A stretch of 64,000 nucleotides of DNA from Streptomyces regalis (GTDB lineage Bacteria > Actinomycetota > Actinomycetes > Streptomycetales > Streptomycetaceae), in the NCBI RefSeq assembly GCF_001509475.1, contig NZ_LLZG01000360.1, positions 1-64,000 of the forward strand, written 5' to 3'. The translations under genes and the position numbers were made by a program. The notes below the pieces were generated by a model. That model worked only from the letters and a program-made list of their open reading frames with translations, was not told the origin of the DNA and made no database searches. Positions 34,797-43,650 of this stretch are shown piece by piece (the stretch's first letter is position 1; the number at the start of each line of letters is the position of its first letter).

Positions 34797-35594
34797 ATGC
34801 ATAAACCACTGCGTATAGCGGCCCTCACCGCCGCCTGTGCCGTCGCCGGTGCCGCCCTCTACGGCGCCGGCGCGGCCACGGCCGGCCAGTCGACCGCCAA
34901 CAGCACCCACGAGCCCTACAACATCGGGCTGCTGGTCAAGGACATGGACAGCTACTACGGCACCGCCCTCGACGCGAACGGCGTCTACCAGGCGTCCAAG
35001 GACAGCCCCTACGCCAAGGACCTGGCGAGCATCGACAAGGCCGCCCGGAAGTACATCGACAAGGCGGCCCGCAAGGCGCTGCACAAGGGCGAGAAGCCGG
35101 CCGTCGTCTTCGACATCGACGACACGCTGCTGCTCAGCCTCGACTACGAGAAGAGGACCAACTACACGTACAACAGCGCCACTTGGGCCGAGTACGTGAA
35201 CAAGGCCGACCGCCCGGCCGTGTTCGGCAGCCCGGAGCTGGTCCAGTACGCCGAGTCCAAGGGCGTCGAGGTCTTCTACAACTCGGGCCTGAGCGAGGCG
35301 CAGCGGTCCGCCGCCGTCGAGAACCTGAAGAAGGTCGGCGCCGATGTGAACCTCGACGCCGACCACATGTTCCTCAAGGACAAGGCGAACCCGCCGGCCT
35401 ACCTCGCCGAGTGCGCCACGCCGGGTACCTGGAACTGCACGACCGTGCAGTACAAGTCCGGCACCCGGCAGCACATCGAGGACGACCTCGGGTACGAGAT
35501 CATCGCCAACTTCGGCGACCAGTACACCGACCTCGAGGGCGGCTTCGCGGACCGGACATACAAGCTGCCGAACCCGACGTACTTCGTGAGCTGA
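34797..35594 (+). CDS. secreted HAD-type acid phosphatase (class B-like)
   Basis: A 265-residue exported phosphatase. A signal peptide (KPLRIAALTAACAVAGAAL) is followed by the HAD motif VVFDIDDTLL (D106, D108), a second motif FYNSGLSEAQR (Ser/Thr region) and FGDQYTDLEGG (motif 4 acid). This is the acid phosphatase family seen as secreted proteins in Streptomyces. It has no evident link to pectin breakdown and may supply phosphate. Its stop is three bases from the stop of the convergent GH43 gene. Confidence 0.85.
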   Translation: MHKPLRIAALTAACAVAGAALYGAGAATAGQSTANSTHEPYNIGLLVKDMDSYYGTALDANGVYQASKDSPYAKDLASIDKAARKYIDKAARKALHKGEKPAVVFDIDDTLLLSLDYEKRTNYTYNSATWAEYVNKADRPAVFGSPELVQYAESKGVEVFYNSGLSEAQRSAAVENLKKVGADVNLDADHMFLKDKANPPAYLAECATPGTWNCTTVQYKSGTRQHIEDDLGYEIIANFGDQYTDLEGGFADRTYKLPNPTYFVS

Positions 35595-35597
35595 CCA

Positions 35598-37826
35598 TCA
35601 CCGACGTACCGGCTTGATCCCCTCCAGGGTCGGCACCACCGGCTTGACCGAACCGTCCGCCGCGAACTCCAGGCGGTCGATGGTGGTCTCCCGGTGCATG
35701 CCGTCGCCGCCAGGCCTGCCCGGCCCGTTCAGCGCGAACCGGTGGTAGACGATGTACCAGTCGTCCGTGCCGGGCACGTTCACCACGGAGTGGTGGCCGG
35801 TGGCGAGGATGCCGTACTCGGGACGCTTGGACAGGATCGTCCCCTTCTTGGTCCACGGGCCGAGCGGGGACGGTCCCGTCGCATAGGCGACGTGGTAGTT
35901 CTCGCTGCGGGTGTCGTCCTCGGACCACATGAAGTAGTACGTGCCCTTCCGCTTGATCACGAAGGATCCCTCGCGGAAGTTGTCGGGCGTGATGTCCTGC
36001 ACCTTCGACGCGTCGTACGACACCATGTCGTCGTTCAGCGGGACCACGTACCCGTGCCCGTTGCCCCAGTAGAGATACGACGTCCCGTCGTCGTCCGTGA
36101 AGACGGCCGGGTCGATCATCTGGCCCTTCAGTGAACCGCCCTTGGCGACCAGCGGCTTGCCCAGCACCTCCTTGAACGGGCCGGCCGGGGAGTCGGCCAC
36201 CGCCACGCCGATCTGCTGCTCGGCGCAGAAGTAGAAGTAGTACTTGCCGTCGCGCTCGGCGATCGCGGGCGCCCAGGCGTATTTGTCGGCCCAGCTCACG
36301 TCCGGCCCCAGGTCCAGGATCACGCCGTGGTCCTTCCAGTGGACCAGGTCCTTCGACGAGTACGCCTTGAACCGGGTCCCGCTCCAGCCCTGGAAGCCGT
36401 CCGTCGTCGGGTAGATCCAGTACTCGCCGTTCAGGTAGTGCACATCAGGGTCGGCGTTGAGGCCGGGGAGGACGGGGCTGCCGGTCCGTACCGCCTCGAC
36501 CGTCCAGGCGCGCTTCGTGCCGTCCGCCGCGGTCACCGTGTACTTCTGCGGCTTGCGGAAGTCGCGCCGGGTGCCGGAGCGCGGGCTGACCGTCGCGCCC
36601 TCACCGACCCACAGCTTCGGCGCGAGGCGGGACAGGTCCGCGTCCGGCTGCATGGGGAGCACGGCCTTCGAGGCGCTCTCGGTGACGATCGCGTACCCCT
36701 TCTGGTCCTTCGCCGTCGCGTCCACGACCGAGGCGGGGCTCGCGGGGTACGCGGCCAGCAGCCGGTCGTACTCGGCCTGCGTCACCGGTATCACCGTGCC
36801 GTGCCGGGGGCTGGCGGGCAGCTGGTAGTCGGTGGACGGGGTCCACTTGCCCGAGTCGAGGTCGGTCGTCTCGAAGGGGACGTAGCCGCGGCCGCCGTAC
36901 TCGTCGATGAACAGGTACCACTTCTCCTCGGTGTTCGACTTGAACACCGTCGGGCCCTCGCCCCGGTCCATCGCGCCGCTGCCGATGCAGTCGGCGACGA
37001 AGTCGTACGACGTGTCCGTCAGGCTGGTCGACTTCTCCGCGGTGATGAACTTCGAGCAGGGGCTGGAGGAGCTGGGGTCCCGCTCGTCCTTGGTGTAGCG
37101 GTAGTAGGTGTCCTTGTGCTTGACCACGGTCGAGTCGATGACCGAGTAGCCGGGGTCGTCCCAGACCTTCGGCTCGCTGAAGGTGCGGAAGTCCTTCGTG
37201 GTCGCGTACAGCATCTTGTTGTACGTCGATCCCGTGTGGTCGGGGTCGTCGGCGGCGTACAGCTTCGACGCCCAGAAGACGACGAACTCACCGAGGCTGT
37301 CGTCCCAGTACGCCTCCGGCGCCCAGGTGTTGCCCGCGCTGTCGGGGGAGACCTTCACCAGGCGCTGGTCGGTCCAGTGGACCAGGTCGGTGGACTCCCA
37401 GACCATGATCGACTTGCTGCCGTGCCGCTGGACCTGGTCCCAACTGCCGCTGCTGTTCTGGTACATCCGCAGGTCGGTGGCGATCATGTAGAACTTGTCG
37501 CCCTCGGGGGAGCGGATGACGAACGGGTCGCGCAGGCCCTTCTCGCCGATCGTGGAGGTGAGGACCGGCTTGCCGGCGTTGAGCTCCCGCCAGTGCAGCG
37601 GGTCGTTGCCGCGGCTGAGGGCGTAGCGGATCTGCTCGCCGTCGGCGGTGCCCTCGCCGGTGAAGTAGGCGAAGAGGTAGCCGGCGTACTTGGCCTGGCT
37701 CACGGGCTGTGTCACGGGTGGTGCTCCGGAGTTCGCGGTACTGGGGGGTGCGGCCAGCAGGCCGAGCAGAAGGGCGAGGAGGGGGATCAGCGGGGTCAGG
37801 AGCGTGCGGGCGATGCGGGGGCGCAT
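35598..37826 (-). CDS. secreted tandem GH43 protein (arabinanase/arabinosidase-like)
   Basis: A 742-residue secreted protein with two five-bladed propellers. A Sec signal (LLTPLIPLLALLLGLLAA) ends near residue 31. Domain 1 (about 45-345) has GLRDPFVIRS, WAPEAYWDD and DRGEGPTVF. A linker of about 100 residues includes an Ig-like YTVTAADGTKRAWTVEAV. Domain 2 (about 440-730) has GLNADPDVHY, MIDPAVFTDDDG and REGSFVIKRKG. Each domain shows a full Asp-Asp-Glu set, so both may be active. Likely substrates are arabinan or arabinogalactan side chains of pectin. ATG at 37826 is the start that gives a proper signal. Confidence 0.88.
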   Translation of the reverse strand: MRPRIARTLLTPLIPLLALLLGLLAAPPSTANSGAPPVTQPVSQAKYAGYLFAYFTGEGTADGEQIRYALSRGNDPLHWRELNAGKPVLTSTIGEKGLRDPFVIRSPEGDKFYMIATDLRMYQNSSGSWDQVQRHGSKSIMVWESTDLVHWTDQRLVKVSPDSAGNTWAPEAYWDDSLGEFVVFWASKLYAADDPDHTGSTYNKMLYATTKDFRTFSEPKVWDDPGYSVIDSTVVKHKDTYYRYTKDERDPSSSSPCSKFITAEKSTSLTDTSYDFVADCIGSGAMDRGEGPTVFKSNTEEKWYLFIDEYGGRGYVPFETTDLDSGKWTPSTDYQLPASPRHGTVIPVTQAEYDRLLAAYPASPASVVDATAKDQKGYAIVTESASKAVLPMQPDADLSRLAPKLWVGEGATVSPRSGTRRDFRKPQKYTVTAADGTKRAWTVEAVRTGSPVLPGLNADPDVHYLNGEYWIYPTTDGFQGWSGTRFKAYSSKDLVHWKDHGVILDLGPDVSWADKYAWAPAIAERDGKYYFYFCAEQQIGVAVADSPAGPFKEVLGKPLVAKGGSLKGQMIDPAVFTDDDGTSYLYWGNGHGYVVPLNDDMVSYDASKVQDITPDNFREGSFVIKRKGTYYFMWSEDDTRSENYHVAYATGPSPLGPWTKKGTILSKRPEYGILATGHHSVVNVPGTDDWYIVYHRFALNGPGRPGGDGMHRETTIDRLEFAADGSVKPVVPTLEGIKPVRR

Positions 37827-37942
37827 GACACATCCTGTGGGAGTCTGGGGGTTCTGGTGGGGGGTTCTGTGTGTTCGGCTGCCTCGGAGTGTCATCGGTG
37901 GGGGACGGGGCGTCAATCGGTGCGCAGGTGACGGGCGGGGAC

Positions 37943-37953
37943 CGAAACTTTCG
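37943..37953. promoter_or_regulatory. CGAAAcTTTCG inverted repeat in divergent promoter region
   Basis: CGAAA-C-TTTCG sits almost midway (117 bp each way) between the divergent starts of the tandem GH43 (37826) and the PL9-like lyase (38071). This palindrome type (CGAAnTTCG core) is known for LacI-family repressors of hemicellulase genes in Streptomyces (BxlR-like). It probably controls both genes. The rest of the 244-bp gap shows no gene. Confidence 0.55.
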
Positions 37954-38070
37954 CTCGCTTTCGCAGGGGGCGGCAACCTTCCCGGGCACGGCGGCGACCG
38001 GATGTCAGAAGCGGGCCGGGGCGGCCCCTCCGGCCCGCTTCGTCCCCATCCCCCAGGAAAGGAACGCTCC

Positions 38071-39225
38071 GTGCGTTTGAGCACCGGCCGCCACCGCAGG
38101 ACCCGTACCCTGTCCATCGCCGCGGCGATCGCCGTTGCCTCGGGGGCGGGCGGCGTCTACCTCGGCCTCTCCCACGGGGGCGCCGAGGCCGCCTCGACGA
38201 CGGTCACCGTGTCCACCACCGCTCAGCTGGAGTCGGCCGTCAAGAACGCGGCCGCCGGCACCACCATCCAGGTCCGCGGAGGTACGTACACCCCCTCGGC
38301 GACCCTCAAGTCCACGGCGAACGGCACCGCTTCGGCGCGGATCACGCTGCAGGCGTACGGCGGCGAGAAGGTGAAGATCGACGGGTCCAAGCTGCCCGAC
38401 GGCTCCTGGCTGGCCGGGATCTACGGCGACTACTGGACCGTCCAGAACCTCACCTTCGTCGACTCCCCGGCCCAGGGCTTCGTCGTCACGTCGTCGGTGG
38501 GCGGCGTCTTCAAGAACCTCGTCACCGCGAACAACGGCGACTCCGGCTTCACCCTGCGTGGCGACGGCACGACGAACAACCTCGTGCAGAACCTGGACAG
38601 TTACGGCAACTACGACCCTGCCGGGCACGGGCAGAACGCCGACGGGATCGCCGTGAAGTTCGGCTCCGGGACGGGTAACAAGATTACCGGGGCACGCCTC
38701 TACAACAACTCCGACGACGGGCTCGACCTCTGGCAGTTCTCCTCGCCGGTCACCATCGAGCACACCTGGGCCTTCGGCAACGGCAAGAACCGCTGGGGCG
38801 ACTCCGCCTTCGAGGGCAACGGCAACGGGTTCAAGCTCGGTGGGGGCGGTGCCTCGGTCGCGCACGTGGTCAACAACAACGCCGCGTGGGACAACACGCT
38901 GCACGGGTTCACCGAGAACTCCAACACCGGGGCGATCGTCCTCAACCGCAACACCGCGTACGGCAACACCGAGACCGGGTTCTACTTCGCCACCGGCAAG
39001 GCGCGGCTGGCCCGCAATCTCGCGGTGAGCAACAAGAAGGGGCTGTCCAAGGTGGGTTCGTCGACGGTGTGCGCGGCGAACAACTGGGGCAGCGGGGTCT
39101 CGACGCCCACCTTCAAGTCGAAGGACGCCACGACGGCGTACGGCGCCCGCAAGTCGGACGGCTCGCTGCCCGCGACGACCTTCCTGACGACGGGCTCGAC
39201 GACCATCGGCTCGACCATGAACTAG
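38071..39225 (+). CDS. secreted right-handed beta-helix pectate lyase, PL9-like (second copy)
   Basis: A 384-residue paralog of the enzyme at 33583, with the same order of blocks (STTAQLESAVKNAAAGTTIQ, NADGIAVKFGSGTGN with the candidate Lys, NNSDDGLDLW, FGNGKNRWGDS) and the same ending STTIGSTMN. Its N-terminus differs: a longer signal/anchor (RTRTLSIAAAIAVASGAGGV). GTG at 38071 follows AGGAAAGGA. A strong terminator follows. The two copies are 3.4 kb apart in the same direction, suggesting duplication followed by insertion or rearrangement of the genes between them. Confidence 0.85.
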   Translation: MRLSTGRHRRTRTLSIAAAIAVASGAGGVYLGLSHGGAEAASTTVTVSTTAQLESAVKNAAAGTTIQVRGGTYTPSATLKSTANGTASARITLQAYGGEKVKIDGSKLPDGSWLAGIYGDYWTVQNLTFVDSPAQGFVVTSSVGGVFKNLVTANNGDSGFTLRGDGTTNNLVQNLDSYGNYDPAGHGQNADGIAVKFGSGTGNKITGARLYNNSDDGLDLWQFSSPVTIEHTWAFGNGKNRWGDSAFEGNGNGFKLGGGGASVAHVVNNNAAWDNTLHGFTENSNTGAIVLNRNTAYGNTETGFYFATGKARLARNLAVSNKKGLSKVGSSTVCAANNWGSGVSTPTFKSKDATTAYGARKSDGSLPATTFLTTGSTTIGSTMN

Positions 39226-39240
39226 CCCTCGGCACAAGGA

Positions 39241-39274
39241 GAACGCCCCGCCTGTCGTCACAGGCGGGGCGTTC
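39241..39274. terminator. strong bidirectional terminator
   Basis: A perfect 15-bp stem, arms GAACGCCCCGCCTGT (39241-39255) and its complement (39260-39274), with a CGTC loop and a short T-rich exit. It lies between the convergent PL9-like (stop 39225) and PL4 (stop 39326) genes. Confidence 0.85.
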
Positions 39275-39325
39275 TTGTCGCCGGCCCGAGGGGGGCTCCA
39301 GCCGGCGCTGCTGACCGAGGGGGGC

Positions 39326-41008
39326 TCAGGTCAGCAGGTCCAGACAGTCGAACGAGGTGCCCGGGCTGAGGTGGGCCGAGCCGCTCGAACCACTGACGAT
39401 GTTGATCCTCAGGACGTTGTACTGGTTCGTGTCCGTATTCCACGCACTATTAGGGACGTTGAACGTGAACGTGTGGTTGTTCCCACGGTAGGAACCCGTG
39501 GTGAGGGAACGCGTCGAGGGTTGTGTGGGAGCTGTGAGGACGGGCGAGACCCAGTCGTTCACGGTGATGCGCGGCCGGCCGTTCAGGAACGCGTCCGTCA
39601 CCCCGACCCGCAGCGTGTGCGCCGCCGCGGCCTGCTCCTTGGTCAGCTTGAAGTAGACCAGGACGCCGTCGTTGACGTCCTTCCACATGTACGCCGGGAA
39701 GGACGCGGCCTCGCTGCCGCCGCCGATGGTGACGTTCCCGGTCCACTTGGCCGCGCGGCCGTCGGACGGATGGGCGTACGTCATCAGCTGGGCGTTCTTG
39801 AACCCGCCGGGCGTGCCGTCCCAGTCCCCGAGCCGCCAGATGGCCTTGGCCGCCGACGGGTCGCCGGTGACGGTGATGGTGTGCAGCGAGGTCGTCGCGC
39901 CCGCCGTCACCTTCACCGTGCCGGTGTGCACGGCGAGTTCGCCCTTGTAGACGGTCATCGTGTACGTCCCCGGCAGCATCCCCTTGCAGGAGAACGCCCC
40001 CGACCCGGCCGCGGTCTTCGCCCAGTACTGCGCGTCCTTGTTCGCGAAGCCCACCGTGTACGCGTACTTGGCGTCCATGCCCTTCAGGCCGACGCCCGCC
40101 ACCTTGCCGCGACCGGACGCGCCGACCCAGCCGGTGATGCCGAGGCCGTCCACCCAGGAGGTGTCGAGCTTGGCGTGGGAGAGGGACGACGACGGCGCCC
40201 CGCCGTCCGTGAAGGACAGGACGTACGGGCCCTGGAGACCGAAGCGCTCCGGCTCCGTCTGGGCCTGGTTGTAGTGCAGGATCTCGTACAGACCGGCGCC
40301 GAGGTCGTTCGAGTGGCGCAGCAGCGAGCGATAGAACGGGCCGCCCGAGGCCTTCTCGTGGTTGGAGCGCACCAGCCACAGGCCGACCGAGCCGGTGGTG
40401 AAGCCGACGTGGTCGTAGTCGATGACGCGCTTGCCCGAGTAGTGCTTCGAGTGGGTGGTGCCGTCCGCGCGCTTCCAGACGTCACCGGCCTCGATGACCT
40501 TGTCGGAGGCCTCGATCCAGGTGTCCGAGCCCTCGTTGGGGAAGATCCCGGGCTTGAGGCGGACGAGGTAGCGGGTCGCGGTGAAGGAGGCGTCCGCCTT
40601 GTTCGTCCACAGGTAGACGTTGTTCTGGCCGCTGCGCGCCGCGTACCACTGGGTGATCGCGCCGTGCACGACCTTCACCAGGATCGTCGACCCGGACTGC
40701 TTGACGGTGACGGTGGAGGCACCGAGCCCGGACTCGACATGCGAGTGCCTGCCGCCGTACCCCTCGTACTCCTTGCCCCTGTAGGCCAGGGACGTGATGT
40801 CGCCGGTCGACTTGGAGACCTTGAAGACGAGCGAGGCTCCGGTGTCGATGACGTAGTTCGAGCCGTCGTCCCTGTAGCCGAAGGCCGCGGCGGAGGCGGA
40901 GGAGAGAAGACCGGTACCGCCCGCGACGGCGGCGCCGGTGGCGGCGACGCCGATCGCGGAGGCCCCGAGCACCCGTCTGCGGGTGAGGTGTCTCTTGTGC
41001 GTGCTCAC
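39326..41008 (-). CDS. secreted rhamnogalacturonan lyase, PL4 family
   Basis: A 560-residue enzyme that cleaves the rhamnogalacturonan I backbone. A Tat signal (LTRRRVLGASAIGVAATGAA) is followed by three regions: a catalytic beta-sandwich (about 45-330, GYRDDGSNYVIDTGASL, YLVRLKPGIFPNEGSDTW), an FnIII-like middle domain (GMLPGTYTMTVYKGELAVHTG) and a carbohydrate-binding-like C-terminal jelly roll (LRVGVTDAFLNGRPRITVNDW). This is the usual PL4 architecture. The GTG start at 41008 has CGGAG eight bases upstream; a longer frame to 41056 would overlap the PL3 gene. It follows the PL3 gene in the same direction and is probably co-transcribed. Confidence 0.88.
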   Translation of the reverse strand: MSTHKRHLTRRRVLGASAIGVAATGAAVAGGTGLLSSASAAAFGYRDDGSNYVIDTGASLVFKVSKSTGDITSLAYRGKEYEGYGGRHSHVESGLGASTVTVKQSGSTILVKVVHGAITQWYAARSGQNNVYLWTNKADASFTATRYLVRLKPGIFPNEGSDTWIEASDKVIEAGDVWKRADGTTHSKHYSGKRVIDYDHVGFTTGSVGLWLVRSNHEKASGGPFYRSLLRHSNDLGAGLYEILHYNQAQTEPERFGLQGPYVLSFTDGGAPSSSLSHAKLDTSWVDGLGITGWVGASGRGKVAGVGLKGMDAKYAYTVGFANKDAQYWAKTAAGSGAFSCKGMLPGTYTMTVYKGELAVHTGTVKVTAGATTSLHTITVTGDPSAAKAIWRLGDWDGTPGGFKNAQLMTYAHPSDGRAAKWTGNVTIGGGSEAASFPAYMWKDVNDGVLVYFKLTKEQAAAAHTLRVGVTDAFLNGRPRITVNDWVSPVLTAPTQPSTRSLTTGSYRGNNHTFTFNVPNSAWNTDTNQYNVLRINIVSGSSGSAHLSPGTSFDCLDLLT

Positions 41009-41052
41009 AGAACGTGCTCCGTGGATGACTCGGGGAGTGCTTGAACGTTCAC

Positions 41053-41886
41053 TCACTGGTACGTGATGTCAGATGACGAGAACTTGCAGGCGGTTCCGTC
41101 CGGCCCGGTGCCGAGCTCCTTCGGCTCCTTGCCGCTGCTGTTGCCCTCGAAGCGGACGCAGGTCTTGATCTTCCTGCCGCTGTCGCCGTGGATGCGGACC
41201 TTGCGCAGGGCGGCCGTGTCGCCGTAGTTGGCGTTGATGCCGACGACGGAGTTCATGGGCGCGGTGACGTCGACGTCGTTGATGATGATCGTGCGCTTGT
41301 ACTGCGTGGAGCAGTTTCCACAGCTGCGCACCAGCTTGCCCGAGCCCGCCACCTGGAACTTGCTGACGACCAGCTTGCCCGCGCCGTTGAACTGCAGGAC
41401 TTTGTCCGACCCGTTCTTCGCGCCGCCGCCGTACACCGTGTACACGGCCGAGGAGGACTTGCCCTTGAAGGTCGCCGCGTCCTCGCCGACGTCCAGCCAC
41501 CACACGCTCTGCAGCGTGCAGGAGCCCTTGCAGTGGACGCCGTCCGCGGCCGGGGTGCCGATGATGACGTTCTTGAGGACCGCGCCGTCGGCCAGCTCGA
41601 AGATCGGGTCCTGGCCCTCCTCCTGGCCGCTGCCGCCGAGGGCGCCGGAGCCGTATAACTTCGTCAGCTTGCCGTCGTACGTGCCCGACACCTTGATCGT
41701 CGACGAGACGGGCTTGCTGCCGTTGGCCGGCGGCCAGGAAGCGGTCGCGCCGGCCGAGGACAGTAACGACGTGGTGGTGACGATGGCGGCGCCGGTGATG
41801 CCGAGCGCGGAGACTGCGGCGATCACGGCCCGCCGCTTGGTGACCTTGCGGCGGTGGCGGAGGCGCTGTTCGGTCTGTGCTGTCAT
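41053..41886 (-). CDS. secreted pectate lyase, PL3 family
   Basis: A 277-residue compact beta-helix lyase. An N-terminal signal/anchor (KRRAVIAAVSALGITGAAIV) precedes the PL3 domain from about residue 50. Blocks are DPIFELADGAVLKNVIIG, ADGVHCKGSC, WWLDVGEDAATFKG and a cysteine-rich part (RSCGNCSTQYKRTIIINDV). PL3 enzymes need calcium and attack polygalacturonate and low-methyl pectin. It is the first gene of a two-gene leftward unit with the PL4 lyase. Confidence 0.88.
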   Translation of the reverse strand: MTAQTEQRLRHRRKVTKRRAVIAAVSALGITGAAIVTTTSLLSSAGATASWPPANGSKPVSSTIKVSGTYDGKLTKLYGSGALGGSGQEEGQDPIFELADGAVLKNVIIGTPAADGVHCKGSCTLQSVWWLDVGEDAATFKGKSSSAVYTVYGGGAKNGSDKVLQFNGAGKLVVSKFQVAGSGKLVRSCGNCSTQYKRTIIINDVDVTAPMNSVVGINANYGDTAALRKVRIHGDSGRKIKTCVRFEGNSSGKEPKELGTGPDGTACKFSSSDITYQ

Positions 41887-41973
41887 GAACCGGTTCCTTG
41901 CGTGGAGGGGGGATCCTTGCGACTCCTGGTCGCCACGCGTGAGGAAGGGGTTGCCGGTGCTGACGGAATTTCT

Positions 41974-42825
41974 TTACGAGTCCCCGTCAGACGTCGAGTC
42001 GTCACCGTCCTGCGATGCGAAGTCGCCCGCCACGGACAGCTGCTTGCCGCCCGCCGTGGCCGTCATCGCATAGCTGTCGTTCTGCGCGTCCCGGCCGCCG
42101 CGCTCATGGTCGTACTGCCCCGCGAACACCCACTCGCCCGCCCGGACCGTACGGCCCTCCTTGAGCACCCAGGTGTAGACGACGAAGCCGTCCTTCTCCT
42201 CGACCGTCAGCGTGAAGTCGTCCTCCGGCAGCGAGCGCCAGGCGCCGGTCGAGGTGACCCCGCCGGTCTGCGCGACCTTCAACTGGACGGTGAGCGCGGT
42301 GAGTTGATCGCTCGTCTTGAGGGTCAGATTGCTCTGCGCCCAGAAGTCATTGCTGTGCGGGTCCACCGAGCCGTCCGACCACAGCGGGCCGTCCTCCTCG
42401 CCCTTGGCGGCGGGCGGCTGTGCCGGGGCGGGCGGCTGGGTCGGCGCGTTGGTCGTCCCGCGGGACTCCTGCGTGTCCTTGGACGTCGGGGCGGGCGGGA
42501 CCGGGGCGCGGCTCGTCGCGTCCGGCGAGGGGGTGGGCGTCGGCGACGTGGCCACCGTCTGCTGCGGGGTGTCCTCCTTCACGGCGGACGCCACCGCGTA
42601 ACCGCCGACCGCGAGGACACCGGCGACCGCGGCCGTCGCGCTCACCACCCGGAACCAGCCGTACACCGGGGGCCGGGTCGCACGGTGGTCGGCGCGGGTC
42701 TTCCCGGAGGAATCCGCCATGCCGCGCTCGATCCGGGCCAGGATCCGCGCGCGGTCCGGCTGGTGCGTCTCGGCCGCCTCGTGCAGCCGGGCGCGCAGTT
42801 CGTCGTGCACGTCCCGCCGCATCAT
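41974..42825 (-). CDS. single-pass membrane protein, probable anti-sigma factor
   Basis: A 283-residue protein with a cytoplasmic N-terminus (MMRRDVHDELRARLHEAAETH), one transmembrane span at about residues 57-80 (VVSATAAVAGVLAVGGYAVAS), a Pro/Thr/Ser-rich extracellular stalk and a beta-rich outer domain with WVFAGQYDHE. The start overlaps the sigma-factor stop (ATGA). Such a pair usually means that the membrane protein holds the sigma factor until an outside signal arrives. The N-terminal part is short and lacks a clear zinc anti-sigma motif, so the anti-sigma role is inferred from context. Confidence 0.7.
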   Translation of the reverse strand: MMRRDVHDELRARLHEAAETHQPDRARILARIERGMADSSGKTRADHRATRPPVYGWFRVVSATAAVAGVLAVGGYAVASAVKEDTPQQTVATSPTPTPSPDATSRAPVPPAPTSKDTQESRGTTNAPTQPPAPAQPPAAKGEEDGPLWSDGSVDPHSNDFWAQSNLTLKTSDQLTALTVQLKVAQTGGVTSTGAWRSLPEDDFTLTVEEKDGFVVYTWVLKEGRTVRAGEWVFAGQYDHERGGRDAQNDSYAMTATAGGKQLSVAGDFASQDGDDSTSDGDS

Positions 42826-43391
42826 CGGTTCCTTCCTCCGGCGTCGCCGGTGCGCGCCATCGCCGCGGCATGCACCTTGAGCGGAGCGCCCTGCGCCCCG
42901 AGCAGCCGTTGCAGCTCCGCCATCCCCTTCGAGGTCTGGCTCTTCACCGTACCGACCGAGACGCCCAGCGCGAGCGCGGTGTCCTTCTCGGAGAGGTCGA
43001 AGGCGTGCCGCAGCACCACACAGGCGCGTTTGCGGAACGGAAGTCTACGCAACGCCCCCTGGACGTCGACGACGCCCGCGATGTCCGGGTTCTCCGTCTT
43101 CTCCTCGCGCTGAGACCAGAACAGGGCGATCCGCCGCCGCTCCCGGACCGCGCTGCGGATCCTGGTGCGGGCCATGTTGGCCACGACCCCGCGCGCGTAC
43201 GCCACCGGATGGTCGGCCGCGCGTACCCGGTCCCAGCGGTGCCACAGGGCCAGCAAAGCGTCCGCGGCCAGATCGTCGGCGGCGTCCGCCTCACCGGTCA
43301 GCAGGTGGGCCAGGCGCGAGAGTTCGGCATAGTGGCGTTCGAAGAAGGTGTGGAACTCCACGGAGGCGGCGTCGTCGACGACTGTGCCCAC
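42822..43391 (-). CDS. SigE-family ECF RNA polymerase sigma factor
   Basis: A 189-residue sigma factor with region 2 (FFERHYAELSRLAHLLTGE, DLAADALLALWHRWDRV) and region 4 (LRRLPFRKRACVVLRHAFDL, GVSVGTVKSQTSKGMAELQR). The HYAELSRLAHLL start and the SKGMAEL ending are typical of the Streptomyces SigE-like group (about 170-190 aa). GTG at 43391 has GGAGGAG upstream. It is translationally coupled to the putative anti-sigma and sits just beside the PL3/PL4 unit; whether it controls pectinases is unknown. Confidence 0.88.
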   Translation of the reverse strand: MGTVVDDAASVEFHTFFERHYAELSRLAHLLTGEADAADDLAADALLALWHRWDRVRAADHPVAYARGVVANMARTRIRSAVRERRRIALFWSQREEKTENPDIAGVVDVQGALRRLPFRKRACVVLRHAFDLSEKDTALALGVSVGTVKSQTSKGMAELQRLLGAQGAPLKVHAAAMARTGDAGGRNR

Positions 43392-43558
43392 GGGCGACTC
43401 CTCCTGCCTGTGAGTGGCATGTGTATGACATGTGGTCGTTCGGCGATCATTTGGAGATCATCCGGTCGAGGTCCGGAAGCGTAGCAGTGATCGAATGCTC
43501 AGTTCGTACGAGGCTTCGAATGCCGTGTGGTAGGTCGCACGTGAGCGGCCCTGATTCC

Positions 43559-43574
43559 GTAACACGGGGAAAAC
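43559..43574 (+). promoter_or_regulatory. possible GlnR-type box upstream of purine permease
   Basis: GTAAC-N6-AAAAC (43559-43574) lies about 76 bp upstream of the NCS2 start and resembles the GTnAC-N6-GAAAC half of actinobacterial GlnR boxes. Nitrogen control of purine uptake would make sense. Only one box pair is present and it has one mismatch. Confidence 0.3.
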
Positions 43575-43650
43575 CTGAAACGCGTTCAACGCGGGAACAA
43601 TCCAGCCAGCATCCGCACACCGATCCGTCAGGCAACAAGGAGCGACCGTC

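Noticed and set aside
36327..37931. 534-codon rightward open frame opposite the tandem GH43
   Set aside because: Shadow of a gene with both GH43 active sites intact on the opposite strand.
43392..43650. Purine riboswitch before the NCS2 permease
   Set aside because: I could not find the conserved three-way junction sequences; the leader is better explained by a protein-controlled promoter.
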